A stretch of 64,000 nt of DNA from Photobacterium malacitanum (lineage in GTDB: Bacteria > Pseudomonadota > Gammaproteobacteria > Enterobacterales > Vibrionaceae): positions 1,066,809 to 1,130,808 of the forward strand of contig NZ_FYAK01000001.1 in assembly GCF_900185615.1 (NCBI RefSeq), read 5' to 3'. The position numbers and the translations under genes were made by a program. The notes below the pieces were generated by a model. It did not search any database. It saw only the letters and a list, made by a program, of their open reading frames with translations, and had not been told where the DNA came from. This document shows positions 27,241 to 36,908 of this stretch, piece after piece (position 1 is the stretch's first letter; each line of letters starts with the position of its first letter).

Positions 27241-27873
27241 TTACTCCTTCGCTTCTACTTGTTCTGGACGGAAAGTACGAATAATCCAGATCATGAAACC
27301 AATTAGGAAGAACGCAGAAGGAGCCAATAGCATTAGACCGTTCGGGTGATACCAACCGCCATCAGAAGCCAGTGGCAATACCTGCATACCAAATAACTTA
27401 CCTGAGCCTAAAAGCTCACGGAAGAAAGCGACAGTAATAAGTACAAAACCGTAACCTAAACCGTTACCGATACCATCAATAAATGCTGGTACTGGTGCTG
27501 ATTTCATTGCGTATGCTTCCGCACGACCCATTACGATACAGTTAGTAATGATCAAACCAACGAATACAGACAGTTGCTTTGATACATCGTAAAGGTATGC
27601 ACGTAAAACTTCGTCAACCACGATTACCAATGATGCGATAATCGCCATTTGCGCAATAATACGTACGCTGTTTGGAATTTGATTACGAACTAATGATACA
27701 AAAAAGTTCGAAAATGCAGTTACCAATGTTACTGCAATTGTCATTACAAACGCAGTTTCTAACTTAGTAGTCACCGCTAACGCTGAACAAACACCAAGAA
27801 TTTGTAATGCAATTGGGTTATTGCTGATAAAAGGTCCAAACAGGATCTTTTTCATTTCTTTAGTATCAGCCAT
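27241..27873 (-). CDS. nqrD: Na+-NQR subunit D
   Basis: Integral membrane subunit of 210 residues, about six membrane segments, homologous to NqrE. Conserved cysteines occur in [12 protein letters not shown] and [14 protein letters not shown]. It overlaps the nqrC stop by eight bases, consistent with tight coupling in the operon. Confidence 0.97.
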   Translation of the reverse strand: MADTKEMKKILFGPFISNNPIALQILGVCSALAVTTKLETAFVMTIAVTLVTAFSNFFVSLVRNQIPNSVRIIAQMAIIASLVIVVDEVLRAYLYDVSKQLSVFVGLIITNCIVMGRAEAYAMKSAPVPAFIDGIGNGLGYGFVLITVAFFRELLGSGKLFGMQVLPLASDGGWYHPNGLMLLAPSAFFLIGFMIWIIRTFRPEQVEAKE

Positions 27874-28657
27874 TATTCAGATCTCCTGCACGTAACTTAG
27901 CAAGGTAAGGACCAAAGCCCTGTGCACCGAACCAGAAATCGAAGGTATGCTGTACGCCGTTACTTGTTAGCGTTGCACCAGAAAGACCATCAACTTGGTG
28001 ATCAGTACCTACAGGTGCACCACCCTTAAGGATTTTAATTGCAGGTTTGAAGTTCATATCGTACAACTTCTTACCAACAAACTGCTCACGCCATGTTGGG
28101 TTTTCAACTTCACCACCTAGTCCAGGAGTTTCCGCCTGATCGTAGTAAGTGATGCCGTCAATAGTATTGCCATCAGTTGCAACCGCAACGAATGCATACA
28201 TCATTGACCATAAACCGTTACCGTGAATAGGTAAGATCACTTTAGTTAACTTACCAGCAGCATCTTTTACAAGATATACAGTCGCGACGTTTGCACGACG
28301 AAGAATCTTCGCTAAATCTTCATTGGCTGGAAGCGCAATAGATTCAGCTGGATTTTTCGCAGCAGCACGTTGATTGTATTTAGCTGCATTTTCACCATTA
28401 ACTTCAGCAACATAGTTACCCGTATCAATGTTTACAAGTTTAGGCTCGATAAACTGGTTGTACGTTTGCTTGATGTTAGTGTCTTTATTTAGCAGGCCTG
28501 CAACAGCAAGAATATTACGCTGTACGTCTAGTACCGCATTTTCTTGTTGTTTAGGGCGTAGAACAACTGCTGCTGTAGATACGATGATTGAACACACAAG
28601 GCTCAATACCACTACAAAAATCAGCGTTCTTGAGAAGCTATCCTTATTACTTGCCAT
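27866..28657 (-). CDS. nqrC: Na+-NQR subunit C
   Basis: Periplasm-facing flavoprotein subunit carrying covalent FMN. One N-terminal membrane helix (about 12-33) precedes an FMN-binding domain with the attachment motif SGAT, Thr229 in [12 protein letters not shown]. The start is taken at ATG 28657 ([10 protein letters not shown]), 263 residues; a longer frame to 28693 lies wholly within nqrB and lacks support. It overlaps the end of nqrB by 11 bases. ApbE, encoded downstream, is the expected flavin transferase. Confidence 0.97.
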   Translation of the reverse strand: MASNKDSFSRTLIFVVVLSLVCSIIVSTAAVVLRPKQQENAVLDVQRNILAVAGLLNKDTNIKQTYNQFIEPKLVNIDTGNYVAEVNGENAAKYNQRAAAKNPAESIALPANEDLAKILRRANVATVYLVKDAAGKLTKVILPIHGNGLWSMMYAFVAVATDGNTIDGITYYDQAETPGLGGEVENPTWREQFVGKKLYDMNFKPAIKILKGGAPVGTDHQVDGLSGATLTSNGVQHTFDFWFGAQGFGPYLAKLRAGDLNNG

Positions 28658-29891
28658 GACGAGCCAGTCTCCGTTTGATGTTGCCTTGAACAACTAGGTT
28701 GTCAAATAGAGGTGCAAATAGGTTAGCAAATAGAATCGCTAGCATCATACCTTCTGGATATGCAGGGTTAACTACACGTACCATTACAGCCATTGCACCG
28801 ATCAATGCGCCATACCACCATTTTGCTTTATTGGTGAACGCAGCTGATACTGGATCTGTCGCCATAAACATCATACCAAACGCAAAGCCACCAAGAACTA
28901 GGTGCCACTGCCAAGGCATGTTGAACATTGGGTTAGTATCTGAACCAATAATGTTAAATAGGGTTGCAGCAACGATCATACCGATCATTGTACCAGCGAT
29001 AATACGCCATGAAGCAATGCCCATAATAACAATAAATGCGCCACCAATAAGGATAGCTAGTGTTGATACTTCACCAATTGAACCTGGAATATGACCAACG
29101 AAAGCGTCCATCCAAGTGATTGATTGACCAGTAATAGTGTTAACTACGTCAGCTTGACCACCTTGAGACCACTGACTTAGTGGTGTCGCGCCAGAGAAAC
29201 CATCCGCCGCATTCCATACTAGGTCGCCAGAAATCTGACCTGGGTATGCGAAGAATAGGAAAGCACGACCAGCAAGTGCTGGGTTAAGGAAGTTACGACC
29301 GGTACCACCAAAAATTTCTTTTGCGACAACCACACCAAAGGTAATACCTAAAGCTGCTTGCCAAAGTGGTAGTGTTGGCGGAACGATCAAAGCAAATAAG
29401 ATTGAGGTTACGAAGAAACCTTCGTTAACTTCATGCTTACGTACCATACAGAACAACACTTCCCAGAAACCACCTACCGCAAAAACAACTGCGTAGATAG
29501 GTAAGAAGTAAGTTGCACCAAGTAGCATCTTGCTACCCCAACCAGCAGACGCCGATAGCGTACCGCCAAGCATTTGGGTAAACCAGTAATGCCAATCAGC
29601 AGCAATTACCGCTGTTAGTTTGTCGGCTGTGTATAAGTGGTTAAGACCAGCAATAGCTTGATCACCAACGTTGTACATACCCCAGAACATCGCAGGGAAA
29701 ACCGCAAACCATACCATGATCATGATACGTTTTAGATCGATACTGTCACGCACGTGCGCAGATGAACGCGTCACTTGCCCTGGCGTATACATAAGAGTGG
29801 CAAACGCTTCATATAACGCAAACCAACGCTCATGCTTACCACCTGGTTCAAAGTGGTGCTCGATATCTTCGAGGAAATTCTTGAAACCCAT
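28647..29891 (-). CDS. nqrB: Na+-NQR subunit B
   Basis: Largest membrane subunit, 414 residues and about ten membrane segments, involved in quinone reduction and Na+ translocation. Covalent FMN attaches at Thr236 in [12 protein letters not shown], the same residue number as in V. cholerae. [20 protein letters not shown] and the C-terminal [16 protein letters not shown] are conserved. It lies 3 bp downstream of nqrA. Confidence 0.98.
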   Translation of the reverse strand: MGFKNFLEDIEHHFEPGGKHERWFALYEAFATLMYTPGQVTRSSAHVRDSIDLKRIMIMVWFAVFPAMFWGMYNVGDQAIAGLNHLYTADKLTAVIAADWHYWFTQMLGGTLSASAGWGSKMLLGATYFLPIYAVVFAVGGFWEVLFCMVRKHEVNEGFFVTSILFALIVPPTLPLWQAALGITFGVVVAKEIFGGTGRNFLNPALAGRAFLFFAYPGQISGDLVWNAADGFSGATPLSQWSQGGQADVVNTITGQSITWMDAFVGHIPGSIGEVSTLAILIGGAFIVIMGIASWRIIAGTMIGMIVAATLFNIIGSDTNPMFNMPWQWHLVLGGFAFGMMFMATDPVSAAFTNKAKWWYGALIGAMAVMVRVVNPAYPEGMMLAILFANLFAPLFDNLVVQGNIKRRLARHGK

Positions 29892-29894
29892 GAA

Positions 29895-31235
29895 TTACCC
29901 TTCCTTCTCAATTTTGTCCAAACACTCTCGCAGCATTGGACCAAACTCATATTTACCAGGACACACGAACGTACATAAAGCTAGATCTTCTTCATCTAAT
30001 TCTAGTAAGCCCAACTGTTGTGCACTGTCAACATCACCAGCGCATAAATCACGCAGTAATAATGTTGGCTCAATATCAAGCGGCATTACTTTTTCGTAAT
30101 TACCGATTGGCACCATTGCACGCTCACTGCCGTTAGTCGTTGTAGTCATATTGAACAACTGACCTGGGAAGAACTGGCTCATAAAGGCACGAGTAACAGA
30201 AAACTTATTCTTACCTGGAGCAATCCAACCTAAGAATTCTTTTTCATAGCCTTCACGTAGTGCAGAAACTTGTAGATGGTAACGACCAAGGTATCCATGA
30301 ACACCTTCCGCTTTAACACCATTAAGCACTGAACCAGATAGCACACGTATTTGACCTGGCATCATTTCTGAATCAGTTAGATCAGTAATAGATGCACCAA
30401 TTTGTGTACGTACTAAACGTGGGTTAGTCACAACAGGACCAGCAAGCGCAACCACACGATCAGTGAAAATTTCACCAGTAAGGAATAACTGACCAAACGC
30501 AATCACGTCTTGGTAATTAATATTCCATGCAATATTGTTTGCATCAGCACCGAACAACATATGAATATGTGTACCGGCTAAACCTGCTGGATGTGGGCCG
30601 TTAAATACGTGCTCTTCAACATTTGCTTGCGCAGAACGAGGCAGGCTTGCACCTGATTTACACACGTAAACTTTGCCACTAGTCAAACGAGAAAGCACAG
30701 TTAGACCAGCAATGAATGCATCACTTTGCTCATTGATGATAATTTCTGGGTTAGCTGCTAGCGGATTAGTATCCATTGCAGTAACAAAAATTGCTTTCGA
30801 TTCTGAGCCAACAGCAGGTACTTTACTGAATGGACGCGTACGAAGCGCTGTCCACATACCTGATTCAACTAATTGATCAACCACAACAGCACGATCTAAT
30901 TGTGCTAATTGCGATGAGTCATATTTGTTAAACGTGATCTGCTCATTACCTTCTACATCAATAACCACTGATTGTAGAATACGTTTAGCACCACGGTTAA
31001 TTTCAACTACCTTGCCGCTAGCTGGAGCAGTGAATTTAACACCCGGGTTCTTTTTATCTTCAAAAAGAACCTGACCTTTTTTCACTACATCCCCTACGCG
31101 AGTATGCATTGTAGGACGCATACCAACATATTCTTCGCCAAGCAAGGCGACTTTAGAGATGACATTGCCATCGTGTATCGCCTGGGCTGGAGTCCCTGAA
31201 ATTGGGATATCCAAACCCTTTTTTATTGTAATCAT
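29895..31235 (-). CDS. nqrA: Na+-NQR subunit A
   Basis: Peripheral cytoplasmic subunit, 446 residues, first gene of the operon. It starts [16 protein letters not shown] and has [30 protein letters not shown] and [15 protein letters not shown]; these match V. cholerae NqrA closely. GTG 31247 is also in frame but the known protein starts at the ATG. No good ribosome site is visible. A long leader, more than 150 nt if the TAGAAT noted upstream is the -10, precedes it. Confidence 0.97.
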   Translation of the reverse strand: MITIKKGLDIPISGTPAQAIHDGNVISKVALLGEEYVGMRPTMHTRVGDVVKKGQVLFEDKKNPGVKFTAPASGKVVEINRGAKRILQSVVIDVEGNEQITFNKYDSSQLAQLDRAVVVDQLVESGMWTALRTRPFSKVPAVGSESKAIFVTAMDTNPLAANPEIIINEQSDAFIAGLTVLSRLTSGKVYVCKSGASLPRSAQANVEEHVFNGPHPAGLAGTHIHMLFGADANNIAWNINYQDVIAFGQLFLTGEIFTDRVVALAGPVVTNPRLVRTQIGASITDLTDSEMMPGQIRVLSGSVLNGVKAEGVHGYLGRYHLQVSALREGYEKEFLGWIAPGKNKFSVTRAFMSQFFPGQLFNMTTTTNGSERAMVPIGNYEKVMPLDIEPTLLLRDLCAGDVDSAQQLGLLELDEEDLALCTFVCPGKYEFGPMLRECLDKIEKEG

Positions 31236-31748
31236 ACGCACTTGCACTACATTAAAGGGAAAAAAGAATTTTCATATTGCGTAATTAAGACACTACGTTC
31301 CTTGGCCTGATATCGATGAACAGGCAGTGACCACAATCACTAAACGACTCTGTATCGCAACATCCAGTTAACTACCTCGCTACAAATATCAATGAGCAAG
31401 TAATTTTTCAGCCCGCGATTCTACCACTAATTAACTCGTTTTTTCTATGGTAATCCACGCGATTCCGAGTGAAAACCAAGCAACAAACAAGACACAATAG
31501 ATTTATTAACTGAGAAATATGATCAACTGCACATTTACAGAATATTTTTACATAAATATGAATTTTAAAAAACAACCATTTCATTAACAACGCTGTAAAA
31601 AACACCACTCATGAATACATGTTTTCAACATAATGACAAACTTATTATCAACCATAAGAAAATCGGTATTATTTAGCTTATGTTGTTAACATTGCATCCA
31701 TAAGCGCTATCAATCATAGTTAACAGTGTAAGCCTTTCAAAATGACAT
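31236..31748 (-). promoter_or_regulatory. nqrA upstream region and long leader
   Basis: No gene is convincing here. On the minus strand TAGAAT followed by CGCGGG near 31415-31430 could be the -10 of the nqr operon, implying a leader of roughly 180 nt. At 31297-31314 the leader holds GATATC-AGG-CCAAGGAAC, which resembles an element in the leader of the 29-codon ORF (20578-20596). Confidence 0.4.
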
Positions 31749-31776
31749 AAAAAAAGTCGTTTTGTTAACGACTTTT
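31748..31776 (-). terminator. Terminator after bolA
   Basis: AAAAGTCGTT (31752-31761) and AACGACTTTT (31767-31776) form a perfect stem; the minus strand continues in T. It lies 20 bp past bolA and separates it from nqrA. Confidence 0.9.
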
Positions 31777-31794
31777 GTCAAATAGCTACGCTTA

Positions 31795-32109
31795 TCACTT
31801 ATCAAAAGTTGAGCCACCATGGCATTGTGGTGATGCTGGCGCATTCAACTGTTGCTGCCACTCTGATTCAGTATAAGTATGAATTGCAAGTGCATGAATA
31901 TTATTTGCTAATTCATCTGCTAAACACTGATTTACAGCACGGTGACGTGTAATAAGACGTTGGCCTTCAAATTGTGCACAGACAATCACAACCTTGAAAT
32001 GACTTTCAGAGCCTTCAGGCACATTGTGCATGTAACTTTCATTAATGACCTTAAGATACACTGGCTCAAATGTATCGGCTAACTTGGCTTCAATTTGGGG
32101 TTGAATCAT
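31795..32109 (-). CDS. bolA: BolA family protein
   Basis: A 104-residue BolA protein, in E. coli a stress- and morphology-related factor able to bind glutaredoxin-type Fe-S proteins. It carries [20 protein letters not shown] and the helical [25 protein letters not shown], both diagnostic. ATG 32109 has AGGA six bases upstream. It is divergent from rlmG. In E. coli bolA neighbours yajG and ampG, genes that also lie close by here. Confidence 0.94.
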   Translation of the reverse strand: MIQPQIEAKLADTFEPVYLKVINESYMHNVPEGSESHFKVVIVCAQFEGQRLITRHRAVNQCLADELANNIHALAIHTYTESEWQQQLNAPASPQCHGGSTFDK

Positions 32110-32258
32110 AATATCCTCAGCTAAAAAAGCGTTTTTTACTATTAACACCACTAATGCATCATTATTATGGCGTTAACTTGATAGATTTCCTTTCAAGCGT
32201 TTCACTGTTCTGCGAAAATGCTTTCTTATTTCGCCAACATACTTGAAAGTTATTATTA

Positions 32259-33383
32259 ATGAAACCAGAGCTAACCTTGCATCAACGTACTTTAACGCTA
32301 ACCCGTTTTCCTGTACGTAAAAATGAAACCCTGCAAGCATGGGATGCCGCAGATGAATATTTGATCAATCATTGTCATTCAATGGCGCTTGATCCTCAAC
32401 GCCCAATATTGATCCTTAATGATAATTTTGGTGCATTAAGCTGTTGGTTTGCTGAACAAGGGCAAGTCACAACGGTCACTGACTCATTCATTACTCAGCA
32501 AGCGATTATCAATAATCTCAATGATAATAATTTACCTGCAATCACGATTATTGATTGCCTCGCAGATTTACCCGCAAATCCGCAATTAGTATTAATTAAG
32601 CAACCTAAAAATAATCGCTTACTCAGTTGGCAACTCCAGCAATTGTGTCATTTATTGCCAGCTGATTGTGTGGTTATTAGTGCCGGTAAAGTAAAAGACA
32701 TTCACTCTTCGACGTTAAAACTCTTTGAAAAATACTTAGGTGAGACCAAAACATCACTAGCCGTTAAAAAAGCGCGGTTAATTTTTACTAGCGTTAATAA
32801 GTCATTAGCAGCACCGATGCCACAACCAACAACGTGGACAGTGCCAGAACACGATTTAACTATCACGAATTATGCCAATGTATTCTCAAGTGATAGCTTA
32901 GATATTGGCGGTCGTTTTTTATTAGATTTCATTCCATCAAAGCCTCAATATCAAGACATTATCGATCTAGGTTGTGGTAATGGCGTTATTGGCATTAAAG
33001 CTGCACGTTTAAACCCACAAGCGAATGTTACTTGTGTTGATGAAAGTTTTATGGCGGCGGCATCTTGTCGAGAGAACGCACAAATAAACCTAACTAGCAC
33101 GGATAAATTTGACGTCATGGTGGCTAACTGCTTAGATAATTTTGCTAATCAAAGTGCTGATTTAGTATTGTGCAATCCACCGTTTCATCAAAATAATACC
33201 ATTACCGACCACATTGCTTGGCAAATGTTTTGTGACGCACAGCGGGTTTTACGTGCAAGTGGTGAGTTAATCATTATTGGTAACCGCCAACTAAAATATC
33301 ACGAAAAGTTAAATCGTATTTTTACTAAAGTAGATACTATTGGTAATAACAATAAATTTGTTGTGTTACGAGCAACAAAATAA
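32259..33383 (+). CDS. rlmG: 23S rRNA (guanine1835-N2)-methyltransferase
   Basis: A 374-residue SAM-dependent rRNA methyltransferase. The N-terminal half is a degenerate methyltransferase-like domain (ILILNDNFGALSCWFAEQG); the C-terminal catalytic domain has SAM-binding IIDLGCGNGVIGIKAA and the active-site NPPFHQ. Sequence landmarks such as LQAWDAADEYL and KDIHSSTLKLFEKYLG follow E. coli RlmG rather than RsmC, so I prefer rlmG; the two families are similar. Confidence 0.88.
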   Translation: MKPELTLHQRTLTLTRFPVRKNETLQAWDAADEYLINHCHSMALDPQRPILILNDNFGALSCWFAEQGQVTTVTDSFITQQAIINNLNDNNLPAITIIDCLADLPANPQLVLIKQPKNNRLLSWQLQQLCHLLPADCVVISAGKVKDIHSSTLKLFEKYLGETKTSLAVKKARLIFTSVNKSLAAPMPQPTTWTVPEHDLTITNYANVFSSDSLDIGGRFLLDFIPSKPQYQDIIDLGCGNGVIGIKAARLNPQANVTCVDESFMAAASCRENAQINLTSTDKFDVMVANCLDNFANQSADLVLCNPPFHQNNTITDHIAWQMFCDAQRVLRASGELIIIGNRQLKYHEKLNRIFTKVDTIGNNNKFVVLRATK

Positions 33384-33386
33384 CCC

Positions 33387-33426
33387 CATTATTGTCGTTC
33401 AAATAGATATTTAAACGACAATAATG
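33387..33426 (+). repeat. Perfect 13-bp inverted repeat between rlmG and yajG
   Basis: CATTATTGTCGTT and AACGACAATAATG flank a 14-nt spacer, starting 4 bp after the rlmG stop. No T run follows on either strand. It could be a weak terminator, an mRNA-stabilising hairpin or an operator for yajG. Confidence 0.6.
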
Positions 33427-33460
33427 ACTGATACTCACAGATAAGCAAAGGGAATGCTTT

Positions 33461-34036
33461 ATGATTAAAAAATACGTTATTCTAGCATCAACATTAATAC
33501 TCACCGCTTGTGCCGCTTCACAACCGCCACCACCATTGGCATTAACGCCAACAGCTGTGTTTACTGCACATCCGTGGGCAAACCATAAAGCGCTCAACCT
33601 TAGCAGTGCAGATAAAGCGCCAAACAGTTATATTGCAGCGATTGATAGCGGCACTGAAAATGTACAAATTATTCAACCCCAACAGCCGGTTTCAGCAACA
33701 CTACGCCAAGCTCTAGCACAACAACTTACGGGGCAAGGATTTAGTATTACTGACAGCGCAACATCAACCATGGCGATTACCGTTGAAAAAGCCTTAGTTA
33801 CCGTTAAACAAGGGTTGGTGAAATATAATATGCACAGTGAGTTACAATTACAGCTCACTATTAATACCCCTGATGGTCAGTTTATTAAACGTTACGCAGG
33901 TCGCTCTAGCCGTGAAGATGCATTAAAAGCATCTGATAGTGATATTGCTACCAGCATGAATAAGCTCATGGATTCAGTACTTCATGAAATTGCCCATGAC
34001 AATGAATTAAATAAATACCTTATGGAGAATGTATAA
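33461..34036 (+). CDS. yajG: YajG family lipoprotein
   Basis: A 191-residue lipoprotein; the signal ends in LTAC (residues 14-17), followed by ASQPPPPLALTP. The rest fits YajG (VSATLRQALAQQLTGQGFSI, VKYNMHSELQLQLTI, SREDALKASDSDIATSMNKLM). Function is unknown; it may sit in the outer membrane. Its stop overlaps the ATG of the cyclophilin gene by one base (TAATG). In E. coli it lies in bolA-yajG-ampG, and the arrangement here is an expanded version. Confidence 0.88.
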   Translation: MIKKYVILASTLILTACAASQPPPPLALTPTAVFTAHPWANHKALNLSSADKAPNSYIAAIDSGTENVQIIQPQQPVSATLRQALAQQLTGQGFSITDSATSTMAITVEKALVTVKQGLVKYNMHSELQLQLTINTPDGQFIKRYAGRSSREDALKASDSDIATSMNKLMDSVLHEIAHDNELNKYLMENV

Positions 34037-34587
34037 TGTCACGTTTTTTATTAGCACTTTGCTTACTGGTTGCATTGCCAGTTAGCGCCGCCACCAAAGT
34101 ACTGGTTACGACTAATTTAGGCCCATTTACAATTGAATTAAATGAAGCCAAAGCCCCTATCACTACTAAAAACTTTTTACGCTACGTTGATGACGGTAGT
34201 TATGTTGGCACTATTTTTCATCGTGTTATTCCAGGTTTTATGGCACAAGGTGGTGGCTTTGATCAAGCCTTAAAGCAGCGTCCAAGCTATCCACCAATTA
34301 AAAACGAAGCGGATAACGGCTTGCCAAATAATATTGCAACTATTGCAATGGCACGTACTCAAAATCCAAATTCAGCCACGCGTCAGTTCTATATCAACCT
34401 CGCAAATAATGATTTCTTAAATACTCAAGGTAGCCGAACAGGCTATGCTGTATTTGGTAAGGTAATAAAAGGCTTCCCTGTAGTAGAAAAAATGGCAACC
34501 ATACCAACAACCAAAGATCCCCGCACAGGTATGAGTGATATTCCACAGCAGCCGATTATTATTGAAGCGATGAAAGTCATTAAATAA
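34036..34587 (+). CDS. Periplasmic peptidyl-prolyl cis-trans isomerase (cyclophilin)
   Basis: A 183-residue cyclophilin with a signal peptide (cleavage probably after PVSAA, about residue 19), so it acts in the periplasm like PpiA. Cyclophilin landmarks are TTKNFLRYVDDGSY, FHRVIPGFMAQGGG, IAMARTQNPNSATRQFYINL and TGYAVFGKVIKG. It is translationally coupled to yajG. Confidence 0.92.
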   Translation: MSRFLLALCLLVALPVSAATKVLVTTNLGPFTIELNEAKAPITTKNFLRYVDDGSYVGTIFHRVIPGFMAQGGGFDQALKQRPSYPPIKNEADNGLPNNIATIAMARTQNPNSATRQFYINLANNDFLNTQGSRTGYAVFGKVIKGFPVVEKMATIPTTKDPRTGMSDIPQQPIIIEAMKVIK

Positions 34588-34635
34588 TGTGATTACGTCA
34601 CCTGTACGTAGTCACTCACGTTACAGGTGACATCT

Positions 34636-35004
34636 ATGTTAACACTTGCTTATAATCGCCCAGCGGTATCAGAACAAGAACAATATTTACAACAATTTGT
34701 TGTCGATAATGCACCGATTTTGGCACTCAAAGCCATTGCAGCTAGCCATGGTGATATTACCTACGTCCAGCTACAAAACTTAGTGAATCATCAACTCGCA
34801 CAATGGTGGCTACTTCCCCACGACAACCTATTGCCAGCCAATCATTATGAAGCCTGTTATTGGTCTTTAGTACAAACCGTCAGTGCTATTAGTGATTACC
34901 AATTACTTGGCGATCGCTTTATTCGCCATAAAGTCGCCAGCCTCAGTTGTTATTTACTCAATATAGGGCCATCCCCTAACGTAGCAGCGGTTAGTCGACC
35001 CTAA
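34636..35004 (+). CDS. Hypothetical protein, 122 aa
   Basis: I do not recognise this family. ATG 34636 has AGGTG seven bases upstream; GTG 34627 is also possible. The protein is soluble in composition, mostly helical, with a Gln/Leu-rich centre (ITYVQLQNLVNHQLAQWWLLP) and an odd C-terminal end without charges (CYLLNIGPSPNVAAVSRP). It lies 48 bp after the cyclophilin gene and about 200 bp ahead of ampG on the same strand. Confidence 0.6.
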   Translation: MLTLAYNRPAVSEQEQYLQQFVVDNAPILALKAIAASHGDITYVQLQNLVNHQLAQWWLLPHDNLLPANHYEACYWSLVQTVSAISDYQLLGDRFIRHKVASLSCYLLNIGPSPNVAAVSRP

Positions 35005-35200
35005 TATTATTTATCTAAATCTGCACTAAAACAGAATTAAATAGTAAAAAATTTGTCTGATAACCATCAAATCGATATAGGCATTATTGTTTTTGATAGC
35101 AGCCCATATTTAGAGCTGCTAAGCTTGAATTCTATAGTAAAAAATCTCAAATATTCAGTACGCTAGCATGGGTATTGGTAGTTGGTTTTCAGAGGAAGAT

Positions 35201-36589
35201 ATGGATACAGCAACACCTCAACAACATCCACAAGGCTGGCGCGTTTATGCCAATCCAAAAGCCTTGATCATGTTAGCACTTGGTTTTTCATCAGGATTAC
35301 CAATCTTATTAGTGTTTGGAACTTTATCATTTTGGCTACGTGAAGCTGATGTGAGTAAAACCAGTATTGGCTTTTTTAGCTGGGTCGCCTTAGCCTATGG
35401 CTTTAAATGGGCATGGTCACCTCTGGTTGATCGGTTTCCACTACCGATTTTCTCGCGCTTATTTGGGCGTCGCCGTGGCTGGATGTTATTTTCCCAAATG
35501 GTGATTATTTTATCATTGTGCGGCATGGCATTAAGTAACCCACAAACCGATTTATTCAAATTTGCTATTTTTGCCATCATGGTCGCTTTTGCCTCAGCAA
35601 CCCAAGATATTGTCATTGACGCTTTTCGTATCGAGCTGGCAACAGAAAGAATGCAAGCGGCGTTATCGGCAACTTACTTAGCTGGTTATCGATTAGCGAT
35701 GATCATGGCAGGTGCTGGCGCGTTAGCCTTTGCTGCGTGGTTTGGCTCAGATTCTGGTTATGATCCTAGTGGCTGGAAAAGTGCCTACTTCATTATGGCT
35801 GCAATGATGCTGATAGGTGTAGTGACAACACTTATTGTCAAAGAACCCACCATTGACAATAACGCTATAAACGCCATTGAAAAAGAGTATAAACAGCAAC
35901 TTATCGGCAAAGGCTATAACAAACATTATGCTAATTTAGGCGCCTGGTTTTATACTGCAGTTATTATGCCATTTCGAGATTTCTTTCAACGTTATGGCAA
36001 AAATGCACTGCTTATATTGCTACTGATCAGCTGTTACCGTATTTCCGATATTGTGATGGGCGTGATGGCCAATGTGTTTTATGTTGATATGGGCTTCACT
36101 AAAAATGAGGTTGCTTCCGTTTCAAAAATTTTCGGGGTCATAATGACTATTGCTGGCGCAGGTCTAGGCGGAATTCTCGTCAGTAAATTTGGCACCCTTA
36201 AAATATTAGCACTTGGCGCGATATTATCAGCGATTACCAATTTACTGTTTATCGTCTTTAGCTATGTTGGTAATAATATCGAAATGCTAACCGTGGTTAT
36301 ATCAGCAGACAATCTTGGTGCAGGCATTGCGACAGCGGCATTTATTACTTTTATGTCAAGCTTAACCAATGTTGCTTTCTCTGCCACCCAGTACGCACTC
36401 TTTAGCTCAATAATGGTGCTATTCCCTAAATTTATTGCTGGTTTTTCTGGGGTTTATATTGATCACTTTGGCTATAATGTATTTTTCTTCACCACCGCGT
36501 TAATGGGTATTCCGGTACTGATATTAATTCGTCTGTTAGCAAATAATTCTGCACTTAATATTGTTGCTACTCCAACCCACCAGCCTTAA
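35201..36589 (+). CDS. ampG: Muropeptide permease AmpG
   Basis: MFS transporter taking GlcNAc-anhydromuropeptides into the cytoplasm for cell-wall recycling. The 462-residue protein has about 12-14 membrane segments and AmpG landmarks: LGFSSGLPILLVFGTLSFWLRE, FKWAWSPLVDRFPLP, and ATQDIVIDAFRIELATERMQ. ATG 35201, preceded by GAGGAAG, is chosen; an upstream in-frame ATG at 35168 would add eleven residues. Confidence 0.94.
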   Translation: MDTATPQQHPQGWRVYANPKALIMLALGFSSGLPILLVFGTLSFWLREADVSKTSIGFFSWVALAYGFKWAWSPLVDRFPLPIFSRLFGRRRGWMLFSQMVIILSLCGMALSNPQTDLFKFAIFAIMVAFASATQDIVIDAFRIELATERMQAALSATYLAGYRLAMIMAGAGALAFAAWFGSDSGYDPSGWKSAYFIMAAMMLIGVVTTLIVKEPTIDNNAINAIEKEYKQQLIGKGYNKHYANLGAWFYTAVIMPFRDFFQRYGKNALLILLLISCYRISDIVMGVMANVFYVDMGFTKNEVASVSKIFGVIMTIAGAGLGGILVSKFGTLKILALGAILSAITNLLFIVFSYVGNNIEMLTVVISADNLGAGIATAAFITFMSSLTNVAFSATQYALFSSIMVLFPKFIAGFSGVYIDHFGYNVFFFTTALMGIPVLILIRLLANNSALNIVATPTHQP

Positions 36590-36908
36590 CTGCTATTTTA
36601 TAAAACACCTTCTAAGGAAGTTGGTTACTAATTGCTAACTTCCTTTTCATTCCTGTCTAAAAAAGCTGTCTAATATTGCGGCAATCTTAGTCTATTCAAG
36701 CAATATAAAGTTCAGATTAGTGATTCATTAATGGATCAAGATCACACTTATCGCTCACTGCAATCGATTACATCAGATCGCGATCACAAATAGCAAAGGA
36801 TTGCGCAATCGTTTCATTCCCAAACGTGAAATAAAACACTAGAATCAGCGCCAACAAAACGGGGCGGCCAAAATCCCAACTATTTAGACCAATATGAGCG
36901 AGAGAAAA
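36590..36908 (+). promoter_or_regulatory. Upstream region of the Tsx-like gene with a CRP-like site
   Basis: No gene is seen. TCAGATCGCGATCACA at 36773-36788 has a perfect right CRP half-site and three of five bases in the left. A weaker second candidate lies at about 36733-36748. CRP control would fit a nucleoside channel, but the evidence is only the motif. GAAGTTGG/CTAACTTCC around 36620-36645 forms a hairpin and may end ampG. Confidence 0.4.

Noticed and set aside
31408..31608. Minus-strand 66-codon ORF upstream of nqrA
   Set aside because: No ribosome site, low-complexity composition; it lies in the probable promoter and leader of nqr.
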